Shown: piece by piece, positions 1 to 9,823 of the stretch | Layout: each line of letters begins with the position of its first letter | Position numbering within the stretch: the stretch's first letter is position 1 | Assembly: GCA_964424105.1 (NCBI GenBank) | Contig: CAYRHJ010000008.1 | Span: 1-64,000 of the forward strand | DNA from: CAYRHJ01 sp964424105 | Lineage (GTDB): Bacteria; Planctomycetota; Phycisphaerae; UBA1845 | Length of the DNA stretch: 64,000 bases | Direction of reading: 5' to 3' | The notes under the pieces: model-generated | The model's input: the letters and a program-made list of their open reading frames with translations, nothing else | Database searches by the model: none | What the model was told of the DNA's origin: nothing | Program-made: the position numbers and the translations under genes

Positions 1-168
1 CAAAAGCCGCCACGCACAACCGGTACGCAACAAGTACATGATGGCATTGACCACTTCGCGCATTGAAACCTCTCGCGGACGCCCACCCGGCTTGGCCGGT
101 GGAATTAAATCCTCAATCAACGCCCACTGCTCGTCCGTCAAATCGCTTGGATAGGGCTTCCGTGCCAT
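1..168 (-). CDS. IS5-family transposase, N-terminal part (runs off the window)
   Basis: The reverse strand from 168 reads MARKPYPSDLTDEQWALIED and continues into IPPAKPGGRPRE, then REVVNAIMYLLRTGCAWR. This is the N-terminal DUF4096-type helical segment of IS5/IS4-family (IS427/ISL2-like) transposases. The ATG at 166-168 is preceded by a strong AGGAGG ribosome binding site 7 bases upstream. Only 56 residues are inside the window, so the DDE catalytic part cannot be judged and the element may be intact or broken. It sits at the edge of a region with several disrupted genes, in keeping with local rearrangement. Confidence 0.85.
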   Translation of the reverse strand, partial: MARKPYPSDLTDEQWALIEDLIPPAKPGGRPREVSMREVVNAIMYLLRTGCAWRLL

Positions 169-271
169 GACTCGATCCTCCTGATCACCGCCAGTGAATT
201 CCCAGAAGCATCCGGCCCCGCCGGATCTAGCCTACCTATTCATTCGACCAGCCCCGAAGCGGCCCTACACC

Positions 272-289
272 CTTTTTGAACACGCTCTA
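272..289 (-). mobile_element. Probable terminal inverted repeat of the IS5-family element
   Basis: Read outward-in on the reverse strand this is TAGAGCGTGTTCAAAAAG, the GAGxxTGTTCAAAAA pattern usual at the ends of IS427-group IS5 elements, about 100 bases upstream of the transposase start. The other end lies outside the window, so the match between the two ends cannot be tested. Confidence 0.5.
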
Positions 290-364
290 AGCGATTCTCC
301 GCTTGCTCAGCATGGTCGGTTTTGAAGTCGCCCTATGTGGGCGGTTCTGAGTGACCGCAGTCAC

Positions 365-3300
365 TCAGCGTGTGACCTGAATCGGCTCCTGGTGCAGATT
401 GTTCCCAAACCCTTCGCCGCAATCATCGTCGCAGTTCTCTCCCTGGGTATAGAGGATCTCTGCTTTGAGCCATTGCTGGCCGATGATGATGGGAGGTACA
501 CAGCACGATGGGATCGTAAACTCGAATGTAAAGGTCTTGCTGTTAGCCTGGCCAGGTTGGACTATGCCGATCGGAGTAAACGGGTCCCCCTTCAGCACGC
601 AGCCCCATTGACCAGGCCCGGCGCTGCAATTGATCCCGGTGATGAATGCGACACAGCTTGGCGACGGCATATTGCCCAGATTGGTGACCTCGACGTTGTA
701 ACTGAAGGTGTCGCCTAAACCGACGGAGTTGTCACCACTGGTGATGGCCAAGTCGATATCCCAATACCTCTCGGTGATCCCGATCGTCTCGTTGCGGCAG
801 TTGTTACCGCCGTTCACATCGAAGAAGTTCACGCAAGCCGAAACGGAGAATTGATCCGTGGCACCACAGTTGAGAGGCGACAGCGGTGCCAGCACCATGC
901 ACGTGACGTTGTCCGTCTCCATAGGCTCGATGCAAAACGACTGCGTGGCACAATTGCTACCCTGCCCCACTCCAAGGCAGCAGGTCACTGTCGTGCACAC
1001 TGTGTCGCATCCGAAGTTGCGGATCGTAGCCGTCACCGGCACCAGATCTCCTGAGATCACTGGCGAGGGATATGCCAGCTCGGTCACCGCCAGATCAGCC
1101 AGGCCAATCCTCACGTCCACTGACCGGCAGTTGTTGGGCTCGCATCCCTCGCAGATAGCCCCACAAGGCGGCAGCCCCAGGTCCGCGCACACAAATAGGT
1201 TTTGCAGCGTCGGTGTCGCGCCGATCGGAACCGCCAGAGTGTTAAACGAGTATGTCCGACTATGCCCTGGCTGGAGCGGCGGATTCAGGTTCAAGTGCAG
1301 AATGCCCATCGGAATGTCGTCACCTGAGTTGTGGGGGTTATCGTCGATGGAGAGCGAAAAGCCGACGTCCATGAAACCGAAGGCCGGGTCTATGCCAATG
1401 TTGCTCAGTTCGAAGGTGACGCCAATCGACTGACCGACGTTCAAGCAGGCGTCCGCATTGATCTCCGAAATGACGAGATCCGGCCCGTCGTAACAGGGAC
1501 CCCAGCCACCAAGAAGTTGGGCGAGGTCGAGGACGTTTACGACGCCATCGCTGTTGATGTCCCCGGCATCGTCGCCCTCACCCCAGCGCGCAAGCAATTC
1601 CGCCAGATCGCTCATGTCGACGTAACAGTCGTTGTTCACATCGGCAGGGCAGCCCTGACACTTCGGCGACGGGATACTTACCGGTTGATTGCACCCATAT
1701 GGCTCGACCGCATCAAAGCAAAACCGCACCGCGCTTGCCCTGTTGTCGCCGAACGCAGTCGTTGCCAGATTGTTGATGGACTCCACCTGTCCGGTACCTT
1801 CCAGGCGGTGCACGGCACCGGTATTGCCAGCGCTGCATGGATTCGCGATCAACTCCATGCAACAGCCAACCGGCGCCCACCATCGCACCGAACTCGCGGA
1901 GTTGTCGAAGAAGTCCAGCCAGCCGAAGTTCAGGTAGTCATCCTTGTAGCGATCGGGCATGTCAAGGATCCTGCTTTGCCCGAATGATGAGTTCCAGCCC
2001 AAGGGATCCGAATACAATTGAACCCAGGGTTGAGCATCCGGATGCACGACGTCACGGCGGCGGAACTCGGCGAACGCGGTAAAGGGATCGCCTCGCTGAT
2101 GCACAGTTCCGTAGATGATGAGTTCACCACTTGGACTCACGTAAGTGCCACCCGCCGCCCTGAAATCACATGTCACACCTTCGCCGATGTTGTTGCAATT
2201 CAGATCTATCGATCCCAAGTGGGTAACTGAGACGCTCCCTGGCACGTTCACGTTGGTCCCCAGATCGACGCGCCATAGGGCGGCTGTGCTTAATGGACCC
2301 GCGCATGACCCTACGAACCTGTCCGTACCAACCACGTAAAGCTCGCCGTCACACTGCTTGACCAAGCTAATGTGGTTGTATCCGAATGGCGCGCCACTCA
2401 CATTCAGCTCACCTACGAACTGGAAAAACAAGTTTTGGTCACGAAGGTCGGTGACGTTCGACACATAAACGAAATGACCACCGCCGCTCGCAAGTAGGAG
2501 ATAACGGCCGTCGTCCAGGCGCGCTATTGCATTGCTTCCGTTAGGGTGTGGAAAGAACCGGGTGTGGTATGCCATCGGGAACGCCGGGTTTGAAATGTCA
2601 AGGAATACAACTGCACCTTCTCCTCCGCCTTCTACTGACGCGACCAAAGTGTCTCCGATGGCCTGCATCCCGCCTACGTGATCAAAGCCGTAGAAGGCAT
2701 CAAGGAACTCAAAGTACGGGAAGTCCGCCGTCGCAATCTCTCCATCACCAAACGCAGGGTTTGTAAACGCAGTAGTGAAGCCGTGTGCGAGACGATTTGA
2801 GCGCAAACGCTCGCCATTCGTGTCACGGGACCCCATTTGAACAACTAATACTTCGGGTCCGTTGTTCTTGGAAACATAGAAGAAGGGAGTTCCTGCGCCC
2901 GGTTTCCTCACGATGCCCTGATAGTGAGAAAAGCATGGGTCGCAATCATCGAGGCACTTGGTGTCTCCAGAGAAAAGGCCGAGGTAGAAGCCCATAGCGT
3001 CGCCGTGGCGATCGAGCGCGAAGAACTGAGAATAAACATCTGGAACGCATGGATTGTCAACCTGGGCCACCGCGGTAAACGCGAGCGATTCTGAGGAGCG
3101 CCTGAAATCTCCAAACTCCGCTTGAAAACGCCCGAAGTCCAGAAGGTCCACATCGTCGTCGGCGTCGTAGTCCCAACATTCGCATCCGCCGCCCACCCCA
3201 TCGCCGGGCCCGCTAAGGCATGTGTGAAAGTCCTGGAAGTTTCCCAGATCAAGCGGTGGCGTGGGACACACTGCTGGGGCACAATCAAAGGCAGCGACGA

Positions 3301-3961
3301 GCGGCTTCGTGGCCCCCGTGTTGTACAGAACCGTAATCTCGCCCGAAACGCTTGCGCCAGCGGGCACCGTAAACTGCGCAACAAGCACCAAGCTTTCGGC
3401 AGTAGGGTTCCCTTGATTGCTCGGAGGATTGTTGCAATACCAGCTTCCGACTGCCTGGCCCGCCGTATTGAAAAGGTCCATGTCGAAATCGGGCGCAAGC
3501 GAACTACAGTCCGCCATTCCAGACGGAACGGTGCGCAATCCGACTGTTACATGGGTATCGCACGCGAGGGCAGGGTTGGTCTGGACCGCAAGGTCAGACG
3601 GCGCCGTGTCGGCGCCTCCCTCCAATGCCGAGATTTGCACAAATCCACTGGGTGAGTCGGTGGCAACGTTTGCGAACCCGATTACGTGGAGCTTGTCGAC
3701 CGGGTTGTCAAACTCAACGTAGACGTTGCAAACGTCTACGTCTTTTCCCAGCAAGTCATCGCATGCCGATGCGGGATCCGTGGGATCGTCGCTTACCATG
3801 ACGGCTACAACGCCAGTCGCGTCTGCAAGTGCCCCTGGCGGATGTCCCAGCGCGGCAACACCCACGACGCAGCCCGCAACGCCAACAGCCGTCGGCCAGT
3901 TGGCACCGCGAACGACGTATGTCCGCGCGTTCCAGAACTCGAACACTCTCTTCTTTTTCAT
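365..3961 (-). CDS. Large secreted protein with two dockerin-like segments and C-terminal CARDB/DUF11-like domains
   Basis: A 1198-residue exported protein of unknown role. It starts MKKKRVFEFWNARTYVVRGA and has a hydrophobic stretch ending near GALADA, which fits a signal peptide. I chose this ATG over an upstream TTG (3997) because it starts the signal peptide and overlaps the stop of the preceding remnant by ATGA. Residues about 232-285 and 765-822 carry paired Asp/Asn-rich loops (NNDCYVDMSDLAELL, NSDGVVNVLDLAQLL) like the calcium loops of dockerin type I, each ending WGPC or FGDF as usual in Planctomycetota. Between them is a region like LVIVD/beta-propeller proteins. After the second dockerin come two CARDB-like modules (DLVISEINADACLNVG; DLAVTELAYPSPVISG) and a DUF11-like module. 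Cysteine-rich throughout. Likely cell-surface or secreted; ligand unknown. Confidence 0.8.
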   Translation of the reverse strand: MKKKRVFEFWNARTYVVRGANWPTAVGVAGCVVGVAALGHPPGALADATGVVAVMVSDDPTDPASACDDLLGKDVDVCNVYVEFDNPVDKLHVIGFANVATDSPSGFVQISALEGGADTAPSDLAVQTNPALACDTHVTVGLRTVPSGMADCSSLAPDFDMDLFNTAGQAVGSWYCNNPPSNQGNPTAESLVLVAQFTVPAGASVSGEITVLYNTGATKPLVAAFDCAPAVCPTPPLDLGNFQDFHTCLSGPGDGVGGGCECWDYDADDDVDLLDFGRFQAEFGDFRRSSESLAFTAVAQVDNPCVPDVYSQFFALDRHGDAMGFYLGLFSGDTKCLDDCDPCFSHYQGIVRKPGAGTPFFYVSKNNGPEVLVVQMGSRDTNGERLRSNRLAHGFTTAFTNPAFGDGEIATADFPYFEFLDAFYGFDHVGGMQAIGDTLVASVEGGGEGAVVFLDISNPAFPMAYHTRFFPHPNGSNAIARLDDGRYLLLASGGGHFVYVSNVTDLRDQNLFFQFVGELNVSGAPFGYNHISLVKQCDGELYVVGTDRFVGSCAGPLSTAALWRVDLGTNVNVPGSVSVTHLGSIDLNCNNIGEGVTCDFRAAGGTYVSPSGELIIYGTVHQRGDPFTAFAEFRRRDVVHPDAQPWVQLYSDPLGWNSSFGQSRILDMPDRYKDDYLNFGWLDFFDNSASSVRWWAPVGCCMELIANPCSAGNTGAVHRLEGTGQVESINNLATTAFGDNRASAVRFCFDAVEPYGCNQPVSIPSPKCQGCPADVNNDCYVDMSDLAELLARWGEGDDAGDINSDGVVNVLDLAQLLGGWGPCYDGPDLVISEINADACLNVGQSIGVTFELSNIGIDPAFGFMDVGFSLSIDDNPHNSGDDIPMGILHLNLNPPLQPGHSRTYSFNTLAVPIGATPTLQNLFVCADLGLPPCGAICEGCEPNNCRSVDVRIGLADLAVTELAYPSPVISGDLVPVTATIRNFGCDTVCTTVTCCLGVGQGSNCATQSFCIEPMETDNVTCMVLAPLSPLNCGATDQFSVSACVNFFDVNGGNNCRNETIGITERYWDIDLAITSGDNSVGLGDTFSYNVEVTNLGNMPSPSCVAFITGINCSAGPGQWGCVLKGDPFTPIGIVQPGQANSKTFTFEFTIPSCCVPPIIIGQQWLKAEILYTQGENCDDDCGEGFGNNLHQEPIQVTR

Positions 3962-4245
3962 GGACAGTGTCCCCACGAGGCAATCTGAACCGCCCAATCG
4001 GCGCTGTTGACCGTGGCGTCGTTAACAAGATCAGTTTGCCAACGCAAACACGGCCCCCAATCTCCCAGCAAGAACGCCAGGTCGAGGGCGTTAACGGTTT
4101 GGACCACCGTCATGGTTCCGATTGTATCGCCGCTGCCACGTAGAGCAAGGCGAAATGCTTCAGCCCGACCTTTTCCATTTGACACGTCCCTACAAGACGC
4201 TCGCTGGGCGAGCGAGCATGCTATTCGGACCGTGCCCAGATGCAA
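3958..4245 (-). pseudogene. Remnant: C-terminal dockerin-like tail of a lost secreted protein
   Basis: The last 50 residues read TVNALDLAFLLGDWGPC and then ATVNSADWAVQIASWGHCP, the usual C-terminal end of planctomycete dockerin-type proteins (two Ca-loop helices, WGPCP end). The sequence upstream of about 4113 shows no recognisable domain and no signal peptide, so this is probably the 3' stub of a gene cut by rearrangement. Its TGA overlaps the ATG of the following large secreted protein (ATGA at 3958-3961), suggesting the two were once a coupled operon. Confidence 0.5.
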
Positions 4246-4309
4246 GAGCGTTTTCCATTTGGGGTGCCGGTTTTTTGCGGCGGTTCACCGCCCGCCCCAA
4301 CAGCTTGGT

Positions 4310-5536
4310 TCAGCAGCACTTCACCGGGAATACCTTCTGGCTCGCCTTCGGACATACTGCCCCCGCCCGCCCCTCCTGCATCCGAACCTCCCACGCTTGT
4401 AGGACCCTCAACCCCGTTGGATCAGCGGCGGCGGTACGCCGAATCGCCACCGTGCTCATCGACTGTCGCGTTATCGTCTCGCAGATTGGCCCAGCTCTTC
4501 GGTCCACCGTCGCCATCGTTTGCGTCTTCGGCTGCCGGCCGTTGTCAGCACGGAAGGTGAATTTCAGCTTCGCCTGAGAAACCACCACGTCGTCCAGCGG
4601 AACTCTCCGCTGATCGATTGCCTCACCCATCAGCCGATGCAGCGCGTTTGGCGCGCCGGGCAGCGATGTGGCCGACAGGACAATACGCCGTCCCGAACCT
4701 TTCGACTTGTCGAAGGGTAGATCGAGCCGAAACAGCTTCAGGTCGACGTTGAGCACCTGGTCCTTCGGCTCCGTGCTAAACGGAAAGTTTGCGTCCTTCA
4801 AACATCTGAGATCGTACGGCACCTTGCCACCCTCGTCGGGCAACTCTTTCAGGCCTAGAATCGTTTTGCAGAAGATCTCCGCGATCTCCTCCTTGACCTT
4901 CTTCACGCCCTCTGCGTGCATTTCGATGTGGCCCTCCTCGGGCCGGTAGACGATAACAATCTAAAAAATGGATTGCCGGGGCCGGCGGCCGAACTTCCCG
5001 CCGTCCTCAAAGCCGAGTTCGGAGGTCGCGATGCCTTCCGGGTAGACAAAGTAGCACAGCCGCTCCGGGTCGTGGCGCAGGTAAACGTCCACGTGGCAGT
5101 GACGTCCGCGCCCCTGACGCCGGTAATACGCTCTGATCCCGCCCTCCAACTCTTCCAGCGCGTTGCTCTCTGTGGCGGGTTCCAGGCGCTTGCCGACGAA
5201 ACGGCGCCACCAGCCGCTGTAGCGATCCATGACGTGAAAGGCGCCAGCCACCTCAAACCGACGCGGCTCGTTCAGGAACGTCCAGAAGGCCCGCTCGTAG
5301 TCGTTCTCCATCTTCTCGAAGTCTGCGGACCAATCCTTCCCCCAAAACGCGGCCTCTTCCAGGATCGCGCGGATGCCCGCTCCGCATGCGAGTTCGTTGA
5401 TCATCGTGAAGTCGCTCTCGATGACCTTACGCTGCTCGTCTGTCAAAGCCTCAAGGGCTTCGAAAACGACGTCCGCCTCGGTCTCGCCGAGGGTGTCCCA
5501 GTTGATTGCAAGGCAGATTCCTCGCCGCTCGACCAC
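4310..5536 (-). pseudogene. Broken hypothetical gene interrupted by an in-frame amber codon
   Basis: One reading frame runs from about 5536 to 4310 with a single TAG at 4961-4963. The first part (EALEALTDEQRKVIESDF, FWGKDWSADFEKMENDYERA, FVGKRLEPATESNALEELEG) and the part after the stop (IVIVYRPEEGHIEMHAEGVK, KELPDEGGKVPYDLRCL) both look like real coding sequence in the same frame, with 13 codons joining the stop to the next methionine. A C-to-T change (CAG to TAG) would explain it. The 5' end only has a GTG inside the neighbouring TPR gene, and the last 60 residues look low-quality, so both ends may be damaged. I do not recognise the family. Confidence 0.6.
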
Positions 5537-6870
5537 GATTTCAGTTCAGCCCCGGGGTCTATCCTCATTGTGATGCGAACTCCCGCTGCTCCTCTGGCGA
5601 ACCCTGGTACCGCCCAGCCGGTGCCCCACGCGTCGATTCTCATAGGTAGGACCCAGGAGTTGGTGAGACCCAACTCGCGCGCGTTCGCTATTCCCCATTT
5701 GGCGTCCCAGGTAGCCCGTCCCAACTCGGCCAAGTCGTAACGCCGCTCGATGCCCATTGCAGCCTCGCCACCCGCAGCGGCAAGCGCCAGGGCGCAACGA
5801 GCGTCTACCACTACGGCCAAATTGTACTCAACGGCAAAATCGGGCCTCCGGTCAAGGAGCACACGAAAACCCCGGACAGCCGCATCCCAGTCAGCGAGCC
5901 CAAACTGCGCACAGGCCCGACCATTAATCCCGATCAGGCTGTTTGGATCTGCATCGACGACACGGGCGTAGCACTCGAACGCATTCTGTCCAGCCTTCTT
6001 CAGTAACCAATAACGGCCGAGACTCGAAAATGCGTCGAGTAACCTCGGGTCAAGTTCGATCGCTCGATCGAGGTCATTCTTAGCAGCCTCGAGCTCCTTC
6101 AAGCCAATGTGCGCCACTCCCCGCGCGTTAAAAGCTATTGCACTATCGCTTGGATCCGCGTTAATCGCGCGCGTGAAGGCCTCCACCGCAGGGGCCCAGC
6201 GCCCCAATCTCGCGAGCGCATCTCCTCGCAGGTAGTGGGCAACGCTCTTATTCGGGAACCGCTGAAGCAGATCGGTCGTCCAGCGGTCCCAAGCCGACAG
6301 GTCAAGCGGATCCAGGCAGCTCCAGAATAATACCAGGGCATCGTTGCCGCGATTGCCGACCAGCGCGGCGTGCCCCAGCAGGAGGCGAATCAATGGCGAG
6401 GTTATTTCATCGTCATCTAATGGAAGGCGTCTCTCAGTAGCTGCCCAGTCTGCATTGAGCAGTAGTTTTTCGATTTCTGGGGTGATGGCCTCGGCACATA
6501 GTGTAATCGGATCCACAGTCGCCCGCATAGCTTGGACGTCACTGGGTCCGGGGCGCTTCGGAGAGGCGGCGACGAGCGCCAGCGGTCTTAGTTCCCGGTC
6601 GAGTGGAACGCCCGGATTTTGCAGTTCGCCTGTTATCGGGTCGCGCGGGTGCCAGTGATATGCGCAACTGAGTCCTGTCCGACCTGGACCTTCGTGCAGT
6701 TGGCCTTCGGGCCGAACGAGAACATTGCCCGTATGACCGGCGTAAGAACGGAGGTTTAGGTTCCAGTGCGGTTGCTCGTCCGACTGTGCCACCGCATTCC
6801 AGGGCGCGAAAAAGGGGATCGCGCCCATAAGGAGACATCGTGCGGTCGAGGCAATTCGTGTTCCCAGCAT
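5443..6870 (-). CDS. Secreted TPR protein with an abnormal C-terminus
   Basis: A 475-residue protein. The ATG has a GAGGAGG ribosome binding site 8 bases upstream. Residues 1-30 form a signal peptide (MLGTRIASTARCLLMGAI, cut near AVAQS). Residues about 215-330 hold at least three tetratricopeptide repeats (DALARLGRWAPAVEAFTRAI; ARGVAHIGLKELEAAKNDLD; LGRYWLLKKAGQNAFECYAR), a helical scaffold for protein contacts. The final 30-40 residues (SGEESALQSTGTPSARPRRT) are read out of frame through the start of the neighbouring broken gene and look artificial, so a recombination joint lies near 5536-5570 and the native end is lost. Function unknown; partners cannot be inferred. Confidence 0.7.
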   Translation of the reverse strand: MLGTRIASTARCLLMGAIPFFAPWNAVAQSDEQPHWNLNLRSYAGHTGNVLVRPEGQLHEGPGRTGLSCAYHWHPRDPITGELQNPGVPLDRELRPLALVAASPKRPGPSDVQAMRATVDPITLCAEAITPEIEKLLLNADWAATERRLPLDDDEITSPLIRLLLGHAALVGNRGNDALVLFWSCLDPLDLSAWDRWTTDLLQRFPNKSVAHYLRGDALARLGRWAPAVEAFTRAINADPSDSAIAFNARGVAHIGLKELEAAKNDLDRAIELDPRLLDAFSSLGRYWLLKKAGQNAFECYARVVDADPNSLIGINGRACAQFGLADWDAAVRGFRVLLDRRPDFAVEYNLAVVVDARCALALAAAGGEAAMGIERRYDLAELGRATWDAKWGIANARELGLTNSWVLPMRIDAWGTGWAVPGFARGAAGVRITMRIDPGAELKSWSSGEESALQSTGTPSARPRRTSFSKPLRL

Positions 6871-7693
6871 TAGGTTGCCCTCCTCGGTTGTGCACTGTGC
6901 AGCGCGCCCGTCAGCGCCAGTTCAGGACTCGGAACAGTCCCCGTCGTTGTTTCACCTGCTCCGGTAGGGCCAGCAGGCGATCACGATACACGCTCAGAAG
7001 CAGGCCCACCACGAAGATGGCGCCGCCGCCGCGCCCGTCGCTTACGCCGGGACGCCGGAACCGCATTTACGACATGAGCGAGCGGCACCCGGCTTGCCTT
7101 GCGGCGGGAGGGTGGCACCGCGTTCAAGACCTGGCCGGGCGGCACCCGGCGCGTCAGGGCGGCTATGCGACCTTTCGGGAAGGTCGGGTTCGGCCCGAGG
7201 GCGATCTCGACGGCCTGCTCGCGGTACGTCGGCGGCGCATTATCCTCAAGCCTACCCTGCATTGCGGTATGGGAACCGTCGTCGAAGGCAACGCGGACGA
7301 TCCGAAAGACCAACTCCGGCTCGGCCCACCTGGAACGGTGCTGAACATCGCGGCCGCCGACGATCGCCGTAAGTCTGCCAACCACGCGACGTTGCGCGCT
7401 ACCCGCCGAGTGGCCGCGCTCCCTGTTTGCAACACCTCATCCTCCGGCCCGAACGCAACCCCAAGGATTACGACCGCTCCCCCGCCAGAAACTCTCAAAC
7501 TCTCGGCCTCTCGCGGTTGACACCCCGATTCGGTTTACGCGGGGTTACGTTCGCAGCCCGATGACAACACGAACCGCCTTGCGAACCCTACAGTGCATCG
7601 GCACAATCCGAGCCAGCGGCGGCCCATGCACTCCGCATCAGCGCGGGACCGGGCCAACTTGGGACATCAGGGACCGCATCGAGGCGGCTGAAG
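6871..7693. other. Gene-free 820-base stretch
   Basis: No convincing gene. Several overlapping open frames exist on both strands but none has a domain, a ribosome binding site or a plausible amino-acid composition. On the reverse strand a segment near 7040-7140 encodes an imperfect 16-residue duplication (VLNAVPPSRRKA / VVNAVPASRRKR), which points to a small DNA duplication rather than to a protein. Probably decayed accessory DNA between the broken genes and the two-gene module. Confidence 0.4.
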
Positions 7694-9823
7694 GTGAAAC
7701 GGATTCGTGCGATCAACGAACGCTGGCCGGACTTCCGGGAGAGGCTCCCGGAAGTGTGGGCGGCGCTGCGCGACACCAGCGTACCGGCATGGTCGCGGGT
7801 CAGACGCGTATGGAGGATTGTCGCCCGGCATCTTTGTGACAGGCCAGAATGGCTGTCGTCGCGCAGCGCGTCGCTTCGAGACATCCGTTTTCGTCGGCAG
7901 CGGCGTGAGCGCCACGGCGTCGGCGAGCGGTTTCATCGTTTGCTGCACAGTATGCATTCGATCCAAGCCAGCGCTGCGTTGTGGGTCATTGCCTCTGTGC
8001 TGCTAATCTCCGTTTCAGTCGTTGTCGGTTTGGTGATGGATCGCCAAGGCTTCCCCGAACCTGAGATACAACTGGCTGGCACACTCGTGACCCTGACGGA
8101 AGTGGTGGGCGGGGCTGCGGGTATTCTGTTCGCTGTAATTGTCTTTGGCATTCAATTCCACGGAGAGCGCCTGGGACAGGCGTCGTATCTGGCGCGCTAC
8201 TTCGGCAGGCGAGAGGGGCTTGTTCCCATCGCGGGGTTTTCACTCGCGGTCGTCACAGCCAACGCCTGCGCGGCGTTGCTCAGTTCGCATGGTCTCCCGT
8301 ACGCAGCCTTGCCAATGGCGTACCTTGACTATCTGTTCGTGCCGTTCGTTCTGTTTCTCCTGCTGTTCTTGCTGCACCGCATGGTCGTCAGCGTATCGGC
8401 AGACATCTTCGACCGTAGCCTCATCCCCGGTCTGTGTTGGGAATACGAGCGTGCGATTGACGAGGAAATCCATCACGCAGGACTCATCAGGGAGTACGAG
8501 AAGGTTCTGGCTGATGTCGGTCTCCGCTATTCATGCGGCGCGGGAATGATTGATGTCGATCCGGTTACCCCGGTCAAGTTCACGCTTCCGGGAAAGCGGC
8601 AAGTCACTGATGTGAAGCTGACAGGTTTGCGTGACCTTGCGGCGTACATCCACGCGCGTTGTCCTGAATATGAGGGCGTCGTTGCGGTCGGCCCAGAAGA
8701 TGTGTTGGATAACACCGTCGTGTTCGTCCTCTCTGCGAGACGAGACGATCAGGGACGGCAGCAGCGTGAGACTCAGACAGTACCGAAAGAGTGCCGCCAC
8801 GAGCTTGGCCGGATGCTTAGTCGCATCTTTCGCCTTGGCCGCGTCCGTGAGCGAGATGTTGTGGGAGTGCTTGCGGACTTCGAGAAGACAATCGTCAGCC
8901 AAGCCCGGCATGACCGCGCGGATCAGCTTGAACGCAGCCTCGGCGTGTTGGAACGGCTGATCGAGCTTCGACTTGAGCGAGAAGAGTCATGGGAACGACA
9001 TCAATCGTTCCGACGCCAGCGGCTGGCGGACAATCTTGAGGGGCATGAATACTACGAGATGGTCTCGAACGCCGTGGAGTCAGGCGACCGAGAGAAGGTC
9101 TCCGCACTGCTCGGGTTCGCATGTCGGATGATGGGGTTGGCCGTAAGGCGTATAAACCCAAGCCTGTACCACCGTGCGGGCGAAATGATCGTCGCCGTTT
9201 ACTACCGAGCCATTGAGGGTACGGAGCTTGCCGATTATGTGGGCGACTACCTTGATAATGTCGTTCTCACTTCTCTCGGTTCGCAGTTTGAATATGCGCA
9301 TTTGGCGTGGCGGCTTGATCCACCGAAGATCGCTGCCCAGACGCCCGTGCTGATGGTCGATCTTGCATGGCGACTGAAACTGATGCGGGCCGCGTTGGAA
9401 GCGGGTCGTGCAAACGACGCGACGAACTTTCAGGATCGGCTGTTCCGGTGGGATGAGCATTCGGGGAAGCGGTTTGCCGATCCGCACGAGGAGTCAAACA
9501 TCCCGCCGGAGCTGCGCGAGGCAAGCGATCTCGTGAGCTACGCCACGCTCATCACGGCGGGGTGGTGCCTTCACCTCGTTGAATCCAACCATGAACACGC
9601 GGACACAGCCAAGACTGTGTTCCAGCGCTGTGCAAGCGACCTCGGATCGCGCGAACATCTGCTGCGACTTTGGGAGACCGTCCGGGGACGGAGGTACGGC
9701 GAGAAGCACATCGACGAACTTCTGGGAATCACGCATTGGACGCTGCCGTCACCCCGCCGCGTCGGTGTATCCGTTGGCGGAGGGGGGGTGATGCTTGGAT
9801 CGAACGCGGATTCATGGCGCTGA
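7694..9823 (+). CDS. Four-helix membrane protein with large cytoplasmic domain (unknown family, DUF2254-like topology)
   Basis: A 709-residue protein starting at GTG. After an Arg-rich, charged N-terminal region (1-90), four hydrophobic helices are visible: about 92-115 (ALWVIASVLLISVSVVVGLV), 130-155 (VVGGAAGILFAVIVFGIQF), 174-196 (IAGFSLAVVTANACAALLSS) and 205-235 (YLFVPFVLFLLLFLLHRMVV). The rest (about 470 residues) is soluble and mostly helical with many charged residues. The helix pattern, with a short GIQF element followed by a second pair, resembles DUF2254 membrane proteins, but I cannot confirm homology. The stop overlaps the start of the next gene by 10 bases, so the two are almost certainly translated together. 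An internal ATG at 7951, just before helix 1, is an alternative start. Confidence 0.75.
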   Translation: MKRIRAINERWPDFRERLPEVWAALRDTSVPAWSRVRRVWRIVARHLCDRPEWLSSRSASLRDIRFRRQRRERHGVGERFHRLLHSMHSIQASAALWVIASVLLISVSVVVGLVMDRQGFPEPEIQLAGTLVTLTEVVGGAAGILFAVIVFGIQFHGERLGQASYLARYFGRREGLVPIAGFSLAVVTANACAALLSSHGLPYAALPMAYLDYLFVPFVLFLLLFLLHRMVVSVSADIFDRSLIPGLCWEYERAIDEEIHHAGLIREYEKVLADVGLRYSCGAGMIDVDPVTPVKFTLPGKRQVTDVKLTGLRDLAAYIHARCPEYEGVVAVGPEDVLDNTVVFVLSARRDDQGRQQRETQTVPKECRHELGRMLSRIFRLGRVRERDVVGVLADFEKTIVSQARHDRADQLERSLGVLERLIELRLEREESWERHQSFRRQRLADNLEGHEYYEMVSNAVESGDREKVSALLGFACRMMGLAVRRINPSLYHRAGEMIVAVYYRAIEGTELADYVGDYLDNVVLTSLGSQFEYAHLAWRLDPPKIAAQTPVLMVDLAWRLKLMRAALEAGRANDATNFQDRLFRWDEHSGKRFADPHEESNIPPELREASDLVSYATLITAGWCLHLVESNHEHADTAKTVFQRCASDLGSREHLLRLWETVRGRRYGEKHIDELLGITHWTLPSPRRVGVSVGGGGVMLGSNADSWR

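Noticed and set aside
4961..4963. TAG read as a recoded amino acid
   Set aside because: No downstream structure or conserved catalytic context is visible, and both ends of the gene look damaged; a nonsense mutation is simpler.
6840..7520. 226-residue forward frame in the gene-free stretch
   Set aside because: Arg/Pro-rich, no domain or ribosome binding site, begins inside the TPR gene; a by-product of high GC.
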